In this document: positions 1 through 7,974 of the stretch, one piece after another
How the letters are laid out: every line of letters starts with the position of its first letter
Numbering within the stretch: the first letter of the stretch is position 1
DNA from: Bacteroidia bacterium
GTDB lineage: Bacteria; Bacteroidota; Bacteroidia; AKYH767-A; OLB10
DNA length: 45,194 bases
Assembly: GCA_016788185.1 (NCBI GenBank)
Contig: JAEUTF010000181.1
Location: 1 to 45,194 of the forward strand
Reading direction: 5' to 3'
Program-made: the position numbers and the translations under genes
Notes under the pieces: model-generated
What the model was told of the DNA's origin: nothing
The model's input: the letters and a program-made list of their open reading frames with translations, nothing else
The model's database searches: none

Positions 1-1
1 T

Positions 2-1612
2 TACGGACAAGAATTTTCCAAAGCAGACATTGATGCCGGCAATGCGTCGGCACATGTGGACCAGACGGCGCACGGCACCCATGTGGCCGGCATAGCTGCC
101 GCGAATGGCGACAGCATTGCCGCTTATAAAGGCGCCGCCCCAAAAGCCGGAATCATCGCCGTCTCCCTGAACTTTAACCAGGGCGACGATACCTGGCTGA
201 GCAGCATTGCCGACGCGGTGGATTATATCTTTTCAAAGGCAGACTCCCTGAATCAACCCTGTGTCATCAACATCAGTGCTGGCACCTATCTGGGTTCACA
301 CGACGGAAAGGATCTTCAGGCACAAGCCATCGACAACCTCATCACGGCACAAAACGGCAGGATGGTGGTGGCGGCGGCCGGGAATGCTGGAAATTATCCC
401 CTGCACCTGCGCCATACGCTGAACAATGACACCCTCTTTACCTGGTTTCGCCAAACCTCGGCCAATCCTATTTACATTGAATTCTGGTCTGATACGGCCG
501 ATCTGAATGGCGTGGAATTCACGCTTGGTGCTGACCAAACCAGTCCGGGGTTCCAGGACCGTGCACAGCAAAACTGGACCGGAATCACCTCCCACCTTGG
601 CGTATTGGGCTACGATACCATCTGGAGCTACAACGGGAACCGTCTCGCCACGGTGCAATCCTATGGTCAGCTGGCCGGCGACCGGTATTGTATGTCCTAT
701 GCGATCACTCCCGACTCCGCCACCTACTACTTCCGGCTGATGACCAAAGGCAGCGGAAAAACCGACCTCTGGAGTTTCGAAATGGTTTCTACAGGCCTCC
801 CCAACGTTAGTATCTATCCGGCCATTATCCGCTACAAGCTTCCCGATCTGCAGCAAAACATCTGCAGTTCTTTCCAATGCAGCGATGTGGTGCTTTGTGT
901 AGGGCAATATGTCAACCGTAACAATTACATTGATGTAAACGGGAATGTTCAGACTTTCGCCACGATTGAAGGTGCCCTGGCTGTAAGTTCAAGCCGGGGA
1001 CCCACCCGCGACGGACGCAGCAAACCGGATATTACTTCCACCGGCGAGGTGACGCTTTCAGCACTAAAACTATCGAGTGTCGCCTGGTTCATGGCCAACC
1101 AGCCCTTCAAGCTTGCCCAGAGCGGTATACATATTCGTGACGGAGGAACCTCCTCTGCCGCCCCTGTGGTGGCGGGCGCCATTGCACTCTACTTCCAGAA
1201 AAATCCGCAGGCCGGCTGGCAGGATATCCGCAACAGGGTTCTGCTCTGCTCCAAAAGAGACAATTTCACCGGCAATAATTTACCCAATAATAACTGGGGA
1301 TATGGGAAACTGGATGCCTTGAGTATGACGGCAGGATGTACGGCCCTGAGCCTTGAAGAAAGCAACTCTCCCTTGTTCAGCCTGTTCCCGAACCCGGCCC
1401 ACAGCATGGTTCAAATCGAATATACCGGTACAGAAATGCCGGCCAGTGTCGCCCTGTACAACTCCATCGGACAATTTACCGGAATACGATACAGTTTGAA
1501 CACGAACAAACCGCTGCAACTGAACCTCAGCGATCTCCCGGACGGCTTGTATTTTTTTGTTGTGAGCCATGAAGGCGGCCGCCAAACCAGTATTCCACTG
1601 CTGATCCGCTAA
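2..1612 (+). CDS. Secreted subtilisin-like (S8) serine protease with T9SS C-terminal sorting domain, 5'-truncated
   Basis: The reading frame is open from base 2, so the start, signal peptide and catalytic Asp region lie outside the window; 536 codons are visible. The His motif HGTHVAG is at 71-91, an Asn/oxyanion motif AAAGNAGN near 370-396, and the Ser motif GTSSAAP at 1145-1165, so three of the four expected subtilase motifs are present in order. An insertion of about 200 residues between the Asn and Ser motifs looks like a beta-rich domain inside the catalytic fold. The last 80 or so residues (from about 1372) begin with FPNPA and end in a Gly-Leu-Tyr-Phe strand pattern, typical of type A T9SS sorting domains, so the protein should cross the outer membrane and be released or anchored at the surface. 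No terminator is seen after the stop. The peptidase call is firm; the substrate is unknown. Confidence 0.93.
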   Translation, partial: YGQEFSKADIDAGNASAHVDQTAHGTHVAGIAAANGDSIAAYKGAAPKAGIIAVSLNFNQGDDTWLSSIADAVDYIFSKADSLNQPCVINISAGTYLGSHDGKDLQAQAIDNLITAQNGRMVVAAAGNAGNYPLHLRHTLNNDTLFTWFRQTSANPIYIEFWSDTADLNGVEFTLGADQTSPGFQDRAQQNWTGITSHLGVLGYDTIWSYNGNRLATVQSYGQLAGDRYCMSYAITPDSATYYFRLMTKGSGKTDLWSFEMVSTGLPNVSIYPAIIRYKLPDLQQNICSSFQCSDVVLCVGQYVNRNNYIDVNGNVQTFATIEGALAVSSSRGPTRDGRSKPDITSTGEVTLSALKLSSVAWFMANQPFKLAQSGIHIRDGGTSSAAPVVAGAIALYFQKNPQAGWQDIRNRVLLCSKRDNFTGNNLPNNNWGYGKLDALSMTAGCTALSLEESNSPLFSLFPNPAHSMVQIEYTGTEMPASVALYNSIGQFTGIRYSLNTNKPLQLNLSDLPDGLYFFVVSHEGGRQTSIPLLIR

Positions 1613-1658
1613 GGAAAAGATTCTGAAAACCACAGGTTCCGAAAATACGGCGAATCTG

Positions 1659-1666
1659 TACTTTTG
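1659..1666 (+). promoter_or_regulatory. TAnnTTTG promoter box (TACTTTTG) of the UbiA-like gene
   Basis: Perfect match to the Bacteroidota sigma-A -7 element. It ends only 4 nt before the GTG start at 1671, so transcription would begin at or next to the start codon. No clear TTG -33 element is seen. Confidence 0.6.
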
Positions 1667-1670
1667 TTGT

Positions 1671-2531
1671 GTGTTTAAACGGCTAGGTCATTATCTGTCT
1701 CTGGTAAAATTCTCGCACACGGTATTTGCCATGCCCTTTGCCGTTATCGGCTTTGCACTTGCGTTGCAGGAAAGCGAGGCTTCCTTCACCTGGTGGCTGG
1801 CTCTCAAAGTGTTGCTGTGCATGGTTTTTGCCAGGACGGCGGCCATGGCCTTTAACCGCTGGGCCGACCGGCACATTGATGAAAAAAATCCACGTACGCT
1901 GATCCGAGAGATTCCGGCAGGTCTTATTTCCGCCAACGCAGCTCTCTACTTCACCATCCTCAACTGTTTTGCTTTCATCGTGACCACCTGGTTCATCAAC
2001 TCCTTGTGTTTCGCCCTCTCCTTTGTCGCCCTTGCGGTGGTGTTGGGCTATTCCTATACCAAAAGGTTTACCGCCTTGTGCCATCTTGTATTAGGACTGG
2101 GCCTCTCGCTCGCGCCCATCGGCGCCTGGCTGGCGGTAACCGGATCCTTTGACCTGCTCCCCATTCTATTTTCCTTTGCTGTGCTTTGCTGGGTCAGTGG
2201 ATTCGATATCATTTATGCCTTGCAGGACGAACAATTCGATAAGGCGCATCAATTGCATTCAATACCGGGTTTCTTTGGAACCGTGAAGGCTCTTCACATA
2301 TCCCGGAACCTGCACATCGCTTCTTCCCTTTTTATTATGGCCGCCGGCTTGCAGGGCGGATTCGGAGCGATTTATTTCATCGGTTGGGCCGTATTCAGCG
2401 GCTTGCTCCTGTATCAGCACAGCCTGGTCAAACCGGGAGACCTGAGCCGCGTCAACCTGGCCTTCTTCACCACCAACGGAATCGCCAGCATTGTATTTTC
2501 AGTTTTTGTATTGGCCGACAAGCTGACCTGA
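1671..2531 (+). CDS. UbiA-family polyprenyltransferase (4-hydroxybenzoate/menaquinone type)
   Basis: This 286-residue integral membrane protein should transfer a polyprenyl chain to an aromatic acid during quinone synthesis. The first Asp-rich motif is visible as NRWADRHIDEKNPRT (about residues 62-76) and the second as DIIYALQDEQFD (about 183-194), followed by LHSIP; both bind Mg-prenyl diphosphate in this family. About eight hydrophobic helices can be traced. The GTG start is chosen because LSLVKFSHTVFAMPFA is the family's usual N-terminus and the next Met is inside the first helix. Most Bacteroidota use menaquinone, so a role in the futalosine route (MqnP-like) is more likely than ubiquinone synthesis, but no other quinone gene is in the window. 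The promoter box lies immediately upstream of the start. Confidence 0.88.
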   Translation: MFKRLGHYLSLVKFSHTVFAMPFAVIGFALALQESEASFTWWLALKVLLCMVFARTAAMAFNRWADRHIDEKNPRTLIREIPAGLISANAALYFTILNCFAFIVTTWFINSLCFALSFVALAVVLGYSYTKRFTALCHLVLGLGLSLAPIGAWLAVTGSFDLLPILFSFAVLCWVSGFDIIYALQDEQFDKAHQLHSIPGFFGTVKALHISRNLHIASSLFIMAAGLQGGFGAIYFIGWAVFSGLLLYQHSLVKPGDLSRVNLAFFTTNGIASIVFSVFVLADKLT

Positions 2532-2630
2532 GTCCTTTGGAATACAGGTGCAGGCGCTAAGCCCCTGAGGCAGAGTACACAAAATGCCCTTTACGAGCGG
2601 GAAAAGATGCAGGGATACGTGCACATTTTG

Positions 2631-2638
2631 TAAATTTG
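2631..2638 (+). promoter_or_regulatory. TAnnTTTG promoter box (TAAATTTG) of the E1 fusion gene
   Basis: Perfect -7 element ending 32 nt before the ATG at 2671. It lies inside the longest open frame (which begins at 2584), which argues that the true start is 2671. Confidence 0.6.
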
Positions 2639-2670
2639 TCCATTATACTTTTCGCTCATTACATTCGGAT

Positions 2671-5100
2671 ATGGATATGAATAAACATGCAGGCAGCTTG
2701 ACCACCAAGGATTTATCTTTTGAAGAGTTCAAATCCATTGTGCTGAAAGATTACAGGATCGTACATGAAAGCAGGCAGGCCAGTTTGATAGGCAGGAAAG
2801 AAGTGCTGACCGGAAAAGCGAAATTCGGGATTTTCGGGGACGGCAAGGAACTCGCTCAGATCGCCATGGCTAAAGTTTTCCGGAACGGCGATTTCCGTTC
2901 CGGCTACTATCGTGATCAGACCTTCATGTTTGCCGCTGGATTGCTAAGTGTACAGGAATTCTTTGCGCAGTTGTATGCGCATCCCGATGTACAAGCCGAA
3001 CCTTCATCGGCCGGCCGTTGTATGAACGGACACTATGCCACCCGTTTACTGAATGATGACGGCAGTTGGAAAGATCTCACCGCCTGTAAAAATTCTTCAG
3101 CCGACATCTCCCCCACAGCCGGACAGATGCCGCGCCTGCTGGGACTGGCACTGGCCTCCAGACTATACAGGGAAAGCCCGGACTTGGCCGCCCGCATGAA
3201 AGGATTTACGCTTTCGGGGAACGAAGTGGCTTTCGGCACCATCGGCGACGCTTCCACCAGTGAAGGGCTTTTCTTTGAAACCATTAACGCCGCCGGTGTA
3301 CTTCAGGTACCCATGGCCGTTAGTGTGTGGGATGACGGATACGGAATTTCAGTGCCTGCAAAATACCAGACCACCAAGCAGAGTATTTCTGAAGTGCTCA
3401 GAGGATTTGAAAAGACGGATGAAAAAGACGGCTACATCATCCTCACCGCCAAAGCCTGGGATTATGCGGGACTGATAGAAACCTATGAAAAAGGATTGGC
3501 CATCTGTCGTGAACAACACATCCCGGTTTTATTCCATATACAGGAAGTAACCCAGCCACAGGGCCATTCCACCAGCGGTTCGCATGAACGCTACAAGAGC
3601 AAAGATCGTCTGGCCTGGGAAGAAGAATACGATTGCATCAGGCAATTCCGCGGGTGGATCTTACAAAGCGCCCTGGCCGGTGCCGAAGAACTCGATCAGG
3701 TGGAGAAGGAAGCGCGACAGTCGGCCAACGAAGCCAGAAAATCGGCCTGGGAGCACCATATATCAGCCATCAGGGCGGAACTGAACGAGGCGGTACAACG
3801 ATCTGTGAGTGTATCGGCTTCCAGCCCCAACAAAGCGTTCATTGACCTCTGCATTTCGAAACTGAAAGAAATAAGTGAACCGGAGCGGAGGGACATTCAT
3901 CTCATGGTAAAAAAAGTACTTCGGTATATTCGCGCCGAGGAGAGCCCGGAACGAAATCAATTGCTGGACTGGCTCCGGAACTTTGAAGAAAAAAACAGGG
4001 AACGCTACGATTCCCATCTTTACAGTCAGAGCCGGTGGAGTTTGAAACATATAACGGAAGAGCCTGTACGATATGAGGCAGGAAACACGATGGCCGACGG
4101 AAGAGAAATCCTGCAGGCCAACTGGGATGTACAGTTATCGCGCAAACCGGAGATCGTGATCTTTGGAGAGGATGTGGGAAATATCGGCGGGGTGAACCAG
4201 ACCTATGCCGGCCTCCAGGCAAAACACGGTGCCAACCGGGTGTTCGATACGGGCATTCGTGAGGCAACGATTATCGGACAAGGCATAGGGCTCGCCCTCC
4301 GCGGTTTCAGGCCTGTGGCGGAAATACAATACCTCGACTACCTGGCCTACGCCATTCAGGTTTTGAGCGATGACCTGGCCTGTTTACAATACCGTACCAA
4401 AGGGGGGCAGAAAGCTCCCCTGATCATTGCGACACGAGGACACCGGCTGGAAGGCGTTTGGCACTCCGGATCTCCGATGCAGTTTATTCTGGGCGCCTTG
4501 CGCGGCATCCATGTATTGGTGCCCCGGAACATGACCCAGGCTGCAGCATTTTACAACACCTTGCTTGAAAGCGATGAGCCCGCCCTGGTCATTGAACCGT
4601 TGAACGGATATCGCATCAAAGAGCAAATGCCGGCCAATATGGGCGATTTCAAACTTCAGCCGGGGAAAGCGGAGATCCTGCAGCAAGGGAATGACATCAC
4701 CCTTGTGACCTACGGATCCTGCATCCGCGTTGCGCAGGAGGCCATCCAGGCCCTCCAGGAAACAGGCATCCAGGTTGAACTGATCGATGTTCAGAGTCTT
4801 CTGCCTTTCGACACTGACCATCTGATTTCAAAATCACTCGCCAAGACCAATAAAATAATTTTCCTTGACGAAGATGTTCCGGGAGGCGCCACCGCCTACA
4901 TGATGCAACAGGTACTCGAATTGCAGAATGGCTACCGCTTTCTTGACACTGAACCCAGAACCCTTACGGCGAAGGAACACCGCCCGGCATACGGATCCGA
5001 CGGAGACTATTATTCAAAACCTTCGGCCGAAGATGTATTTGACCTCGCCTACGAGATCATGCACCAGTGCCAGCCGGAACGATTTCCTGCCCTTTATTAA
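2671..5100 (+). CDS. Thiamine-dependent 2-oxoacid dehydrogenase E1, alpha and beta subunits fused
   Basis: This 809-residue protein joins an E1-alpha-like half (about 1-370) to an E1-beta-like half (about 470-809) of the branched-chain 2-oxoacid/pyruvate dehydrogenase family, linked by a charged helical stretch. E1 decarboxylates a 2-oxoacid on thiamine diphosphate and passes the acyl group to lipoyl-E2. In the alpha half the cofactor region reads GDASTSEG followed after about 25 residues by WDDGYGIS, where classical enzymes have GDG and NN. The beta half has VIFGEDVG, the FDTGIREATIIGQGIG region and transketolase C-terminal motifs such as VTYGSCIRVA and LDEDVPGGA. Fused E1 genes occur in Bacteroidota and are usually annotated as branched-chain type. 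No E2, E3 or lipoyl gene is nearby, so the substrate is open. The start at 2671 follows the promoter box. murQ begins 15 nt after the stop, which suggests co-transcription. Confidence 0.88.
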   Translation: MDMNKHAGSLTTKDLSFEEFKSIVLKDYRIVHESRQASLIGRKEVLTGKAKFGIFGDGKELAQIAMAKVFRNGDFRSGYYRDQTFMFAAGLLSVQEFFAQLYAHPDVQAEPSSAGRCMNGHYATRLLNDDGSWKDLTACKNSSADISPTAGQMPRLLGLALASRLYRESPDLAARMKGFTLSGNEVAFGTIGDASTSEGLFFETINAAGVLQVPMAVSVWDDGYGISVPAKYQTTKQSISEVLRGFEKTDEKDGYIILTAKAWDYAGLIETYEKGLAICREQHIPVLFHIQEVTQPQGHSTSGSHERYKSKDRLAWEEEYDCIRQFRGWILQSALAGAEELDQVEKEARQSANEARKSAWEHHISAIRAELNEAVQRSVSVSASSPNKAFIDLCISKLKEISEPERRDIHLMVKKVLRYIRAEESPERNQLLDWLRNFEEKNRERYDSHLYSQSRWSLKHITEEPVRYEAGNTMADGREILQANWDVQLSRKPEIVIFGEDVGNIGGVNQTYAGLQAKHGANRVFDTGIREATIIGQGIGLALRGFRPVAEIQYLDYLAYAIQVLSDDLACLQYRTKGGQKAPLIIATRGHRLEGVWHSGSPMQFILGALRGIHVLVPRNMTQAAAFYNTLLESDEPALVIEPLNGYRIKEQMPANMGDFKLQPGKAEILQQGNDITLVTYGSCIRVAQEAIQALQETGIQVELIDVQSLLPFDTDHLISKSLAKTNKIIFLDEDVPGGATAYMMQQVLELQNGYRFLDTEPRTLTAKEHRPAYGSDGDYYSKPSAEDVFDLAYEIMHQCQPERFPALY

Positions 5101-5115
5101 TATCCCCTACAGCCC

Positions 5116-5931
5116 ATGAATTTTGAACGCATTACGGAATCCGTTTCCAGGTACGATCACCTGGAGGAGATGTCCGTAGCGGATATTTTAAAAAACATCA
5201 ACAGGGAAGATCAAAGCGTTGCTTTGGCGGTGGAAAAAGTAATTCCATCGATTGAGAAACTTGTCGAAGCCATTCTTCCGGGAATGCAGCAGGGAGGTCG
5301 GCTCTTTTACATAGGCGCCGGTACCAGCGGAAGGCTGGGGATTGTGGATGCTTCCGAATGTCCGCCCACCTTCGGTGTGGAACAGGGAGTGGTCATCGGC
5401 ATTATGGCCGGAGGCGATGCCGCGATCAGAAAGGCGGTTGAATTTGCGGAAGACAGCAACCTGCAGGGCTGGAAAGATCTGCAGGAGTTTATGATTAACG
5501 AAAAAGATTCGGTAATCGGCATCGCTGCCTCCGGGAGCACACCCTACGTCATTGGTGCGCTGGAAAACTGCAATGCACACCACATACTCACCGGCTGTAT
5601 CACCTGCAATCCGGGAAGTCCGTTGGCCAGCGTGGCCCGGTACCCGGTGGAAGTCATTACCGGTCCGGAATTTGTTACCGGCAGCACCCGTATGAAAGCC
5701 GGTACCGCCCAGAAACTGGTACTCAACATGCTTTCCACCACCCTCATGATCCGTCTGGGACGGGTTAAAGGCAACAGGATGGTGGACATGCAACTCAGCA
5801 ATAACAAACTGATCGACCGGGGCACCAAAATGGTTATGGAAGCAACAGGTCTCAGTGAGAGCGAAGCCAACCGCTTGCTCCTGCAATATGGCAGTGTAAG
5901 AAAAGCCGTAGAACAGCACAAATCGGCTTAG
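5116..5931 (+). CDS. murQ: N-acetylmuramic acid 6-phosphate etherase
   Basis: The 271-residue product cleaves the lactyl ether of MurNAc-6-phosphate to give GlcNAc-6-phosphate and lactate, a step in cytoplasmic recycling of peptidoglycan sugars. It is a SIS-domain protein of slightly shorter than usual length (the E. coli enzyme is near 298). The sugar-phosphate region YIGAGTSGRLGIVDASECPP (about residues 59-78) and the second motif GPEFVTGSTRMKAGTAQK (about 183-200) are both intact. Helical segments after SNNKLIDRG match the C-terminal region. The gene lies 15 nt behind the E1 fusion, with no promoter box in the gap. No murein-sugar kinase or transporter neighbours it. Confidence 0.93.
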   Translation: MNFERITESVSRYDHLEEMSVADILKNINREDQSVALAVEKVIPSIEKLVEAILPGMQQGGRLFYIGAGTSGRLGIVDASECPPTFGVEQGVVIGIMAGGDAAIRKAVEFAEDSNLQGWKDLQEFMINEKDSVIGIAASGSTPYVIGALENCNAHHILTGCITCNPGSPLASVARYPVEVITGPEFVTGSTRMKAGTAQKLVLNMLSTTLMIRLGRVKGNRMVDMQLSNNKLIDRGTKMVMEATGLSESEANRLLLQYGSVRKAVEQHKSA

Positions 5932-5970
5932 TTTTTTAACAAAAAAAGTCATTCTCCCCCTTTTCCTGTT

Positions 5971-5978
5971 TAATTTTG
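5971..5978 (+). promoter_or_regulatory. TAnnTTTG promoter box (TAATTTTG) of the 5986 gene
   Basis: Perfect -7 element ending 7 nt before the ATG, which predicts a 5' UTR of only a few nucleotides. Confidence 0.6.
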
Positions 5979-5985
5979 TGGCATT

Positions 5986-6552
5986 ATGCAGGATATTGAA
6001 CCCTACTATTCCTGGAGGCATCTTTACATCTCCGCTGAGGATGAGTTGTCGCCCTTTTATGGGAGGGAGTACAGTGAGTTTGAATATTCCAATACCATTT
6101 ACAATTATTACATACATCCCCAATGGGATGATTTCGGTTCCAGCACGCTTTATATGAAAATCCTCTACTCAGACTATGAGGTGGGCTTTGCCATTATTGA
6201 ACTGATCGGTGAGTGGAACGACGCCATCAACAACGACATCATGATGATGAAGCGGGATATCGCTGACCAGTTGATCAGCAGGGGAATCGACAAGTACATT
6301 CTGATTGGAGAAAATGTCCTCAACTTCCACGCTTCCGACGATTGTTATTACCAGGAATGGTTTGACGATACGGAAGACGGCTGGATAGTCGCATTGAATT
6401 TCAGGGAGCATGTATTGCAGGAGTTGAACAAATACAACATCGATTACTACCTGGTTTTCGGTGGTGAACTGGATGAAATGAAGTGGAGAATGTACAGCCC
6501 GCACCAGTTGTATCAAAAAATCAATGACATCATCCGTCATAGATTGGCCTGA
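5986..6552 (+). CDS. Conserved Bacteroidota protein of unknown function, acidic and aromatic-rich
   Basis: This 188-residue soluble protein has no signal peptide or membrane segment. It is very rich in Tyr, Trp, Asp and Glu (for example YYSWRHLYI at the N-terminus, YYIHPQWDDFGS near residues 41-52, and a cluster of Asp/Tyr/Trp at about 124-136). It alternates predicted strands and helices (MKILYSDYEVGFAIIELIG, then IMMMKRDIADQLISRGIDKYILIGE), suggesting an alpha/beta fold. From memory it resembles a protein widespread in Bacteroidota that is annotated only as hypothetical; I cannot name a function or a catalytic motif. It stands alone between murQ and the DPBB protein and has its own promoter box. 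The start is fixed by that box and by the absence of another Met for about 40 residues. Confidence 0.75.
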   Translation: MQDIEPYYSWRHLYISAEDELSPFYGREYSEFEYSNTIYNYYIHPQWDDFGSSTLYMKILYSDYEVGFAIIELIGEWNDAINNDIMMMKRDIADQLISRGIDKYILIGENVLNFHASDDCYYQEWFDDTEDGWIVALNFREHVLQELNKYNIDYYLVFGGELDEMKWRMYSPHQLYQKINDIIRHRLA

Positions 6553-6597
6553 TTTGCTCCGTTTTATTCGCCGCCTTTAGTATTTTTACCCAAACAT

Positions 6598-7287
6598 ATG
6601 CGTGGCTATTTCTTAAATATCGCCCAAATTGTGCTGGTCAGCCTTTTTTTAATCGCTGCGGGAAACAAAGTCCCTCCAAATAAACAATTAGGGAAAGCCT
6701 CTTATTATGGCCGTGAATTTGAAGGGAGAAAAACGGCGAACGGTGAAATATTCAGAAATGCCGATTTTACGGCCGCTCACCGCACCATGGCCTTTCACAC
6801 CATTGTACGGGTCACCAATTTAAAAAACAGCCTGACCATTACGGTACGCATCAACGACCGTGGTCCCTTTGTCCGATCACGGATCATCGACTTGTCGGAA
6901 GCCGCGGCACGAAGAATCGGAAGCTACAAACATGGTCTGGCCAGCGTGAAGGTTGAACCCATGAATCTGCTTCAGAAAAACAGGGAGATCGACAGCCTGT
7001 TTACCTGCGAAGACGTAACCGATTGTCTGGGCAACCCGGAACGTCTGAGCGGAATGTCACTTTCGCTATGGAGAACCAAAGACATTGTTCACATGCTTTA
7101 TGTCGCCAACGAACTTTACCTGCATGAAGATGTGGAAAAAGTATACATCGTAGGGCTCGGCACCGGAAATACCCGAACGTATCACCTCGTTTTAAGCGGT
7201 TACCCCAATAAGCAGAAAACGCTGGAGGCCATTGATTATTTTGAAAGAAAAGGGTTCATGGAAGTCAAATTTCTGCTGAACCGCTGA
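6598..7287 (+). CDS. RlpA-like secreted double-psi beta-barrel protein
   Basis: The 229-residue product has an N-terminal hydrophobic signal segment (about 5-22). It then carries a DPBB domain with the RlpA hallmarks GKASYYGREFEGRKTANGE (about 32-50), TAAHRTMAFHTIVRVTNL and VRINDRGPFVRSRIIDLSEAAARRI (about 82-106). RlpA proteins act in the periplasm on denuded peptidoglycan glycan strands or at the septum. The C-terminal 70 residues (VEKVYIVGLGTG to VKFLLNR) have the size and strand-helix pattern of a degenerate SPOR domain, as in classical RlpA, but I could not confirm this. A near-consensus -7 element (TATTTTTA, 6581-6588) lies 9 nt before the ATG. Its stop codon is 2 nt from that of the convergent Nudix gene. 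Confidence 0.8.
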   Translation: MRGYFLNIAQIVLVSLFLIAAGNKVPPNKQLGKASYYGREFEGRKTANGEIFRNADFTAAHRTMAFHTIVRVTNLKNSLTITVRINDRGPFVRSRIIDLSEAAARRIGSYKHGLASVKVEPMNLLQKNREIDSLFTCEDVTDCLGNPERLSGMSLSLWRTKDIVHMLYVANELYLHEDVEKVYIVGLGTGNTRTYHLVLSGYPNKQKTLEAIDYFERKGFMEVKFLLNR

Positions 7288-7289
7288 AA

Positions 7290-7742
7290 TCAGATGGTCA
7301 CTTCACTTCGAAAAGCAGCAAGCGCCGCCTGATCCATCGGAAAGGTAAATTCCAATTCCGAAACATCGGCCATTTTTACCCAGCGAAAGCGCTGTTCTCC
7401 GTTGATGGCAGGTGCAGGATATTCCTCCCGGTATCGCTCCACCAATTCATCCGGAGCATCAACAATATAATAGATCCCCAGTACCTGGTGCGCCGCGTTA
7501 AAGGCCGACTGGATGAAGGAGCCTGTGGTGTGAATGTGCCTTCCTATTTCCACCTGAACGGAAAGCTCCTCCATCAATTCCCGTTTTAAACAATCCAGAG
7601 GTCCCTCACCAAAATGCAATCCGCCGCCGGGCAACTTGCGCATGAAGGTGTTGAAATGATACTCCTCCGCCAGCAACAATTCCTCCTGCTTATTGACGAT
7701 GAAGCCATAAACACGAACTATAAAATGATGTTCCTTTTCCAT
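7290..7742 (-). CDS. Nudix hydrolase
   Basis: This 150-residue protein hydrolyses a nucleoside-diphosphate-linked or similar substrate; the specificity cannot be read from the sequence. The Nudix box starts at GGLHFGE (about residue 39) and continues to RELMEELSV. It matches Gx5Ex7REUxEExGU except that the final Gly is Ser. The longest frame opens with a TTG at 7763, but a perfect promoter box (7761-7768, minus strand) overlaps that codon, so I take the ATG at 7742, giving MEKEHHFIVRVYGF. The gene is convergent with the RlpA-like gene and ends 2 nt from it with no visible hairpin. Confidence 0.82.
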   Translation of the reverse strand: MEKEHHFIVRVYGFIVNKQEELLLAEEYHFNTFMRKLPGGGLHFGEGPLDCLKRELMEELSVQVEIGRHIHTTGSFIQSAFNAAHQVLGIYYIVDAPDELVERYREEYPAPAINGEQRFRWVKMADVSELEFTFPMDQAALAAFRSEVTI

Positions 7743-7760
7743 TTTTACTGAAATCTTACA

Positions 7761-7768
7761 CAAATATA
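7761..7768 (-). promoter_or_regulatory. TAnnTTTG promoter box (TATATTTG) of the Nudix gene
   Basis: Perfect -7 element on the minus strand ending 18 nt before the ATG at 7742. It rules out the upstream TTG at 7763 as start. Confidence 0.55.
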
Positions 7769-7974
7769 AACAGATTAAAAAGGTTCGATCGGGGTCCTTG
7801 CGTCTGAATCATACACGAAATCCCATCCTGGACACAAAATGCCAGGTGTAAATCGCAAAAACCTTACACGGTACAGAAAACCGGAAACGTTAGAAACGGT
7901 TTGGCGTAGAATGTAATTTACCCGTCACTAAAAATCAATATCACAAACGCTTATCCATAAATTGCATGCATACC

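Noticed and set aside
5188-6123. 311-codon open frame on the minus strand over murQ
   Set aside because: Entirely antisense to a complete murQ with intact motifs; no recognisable product.
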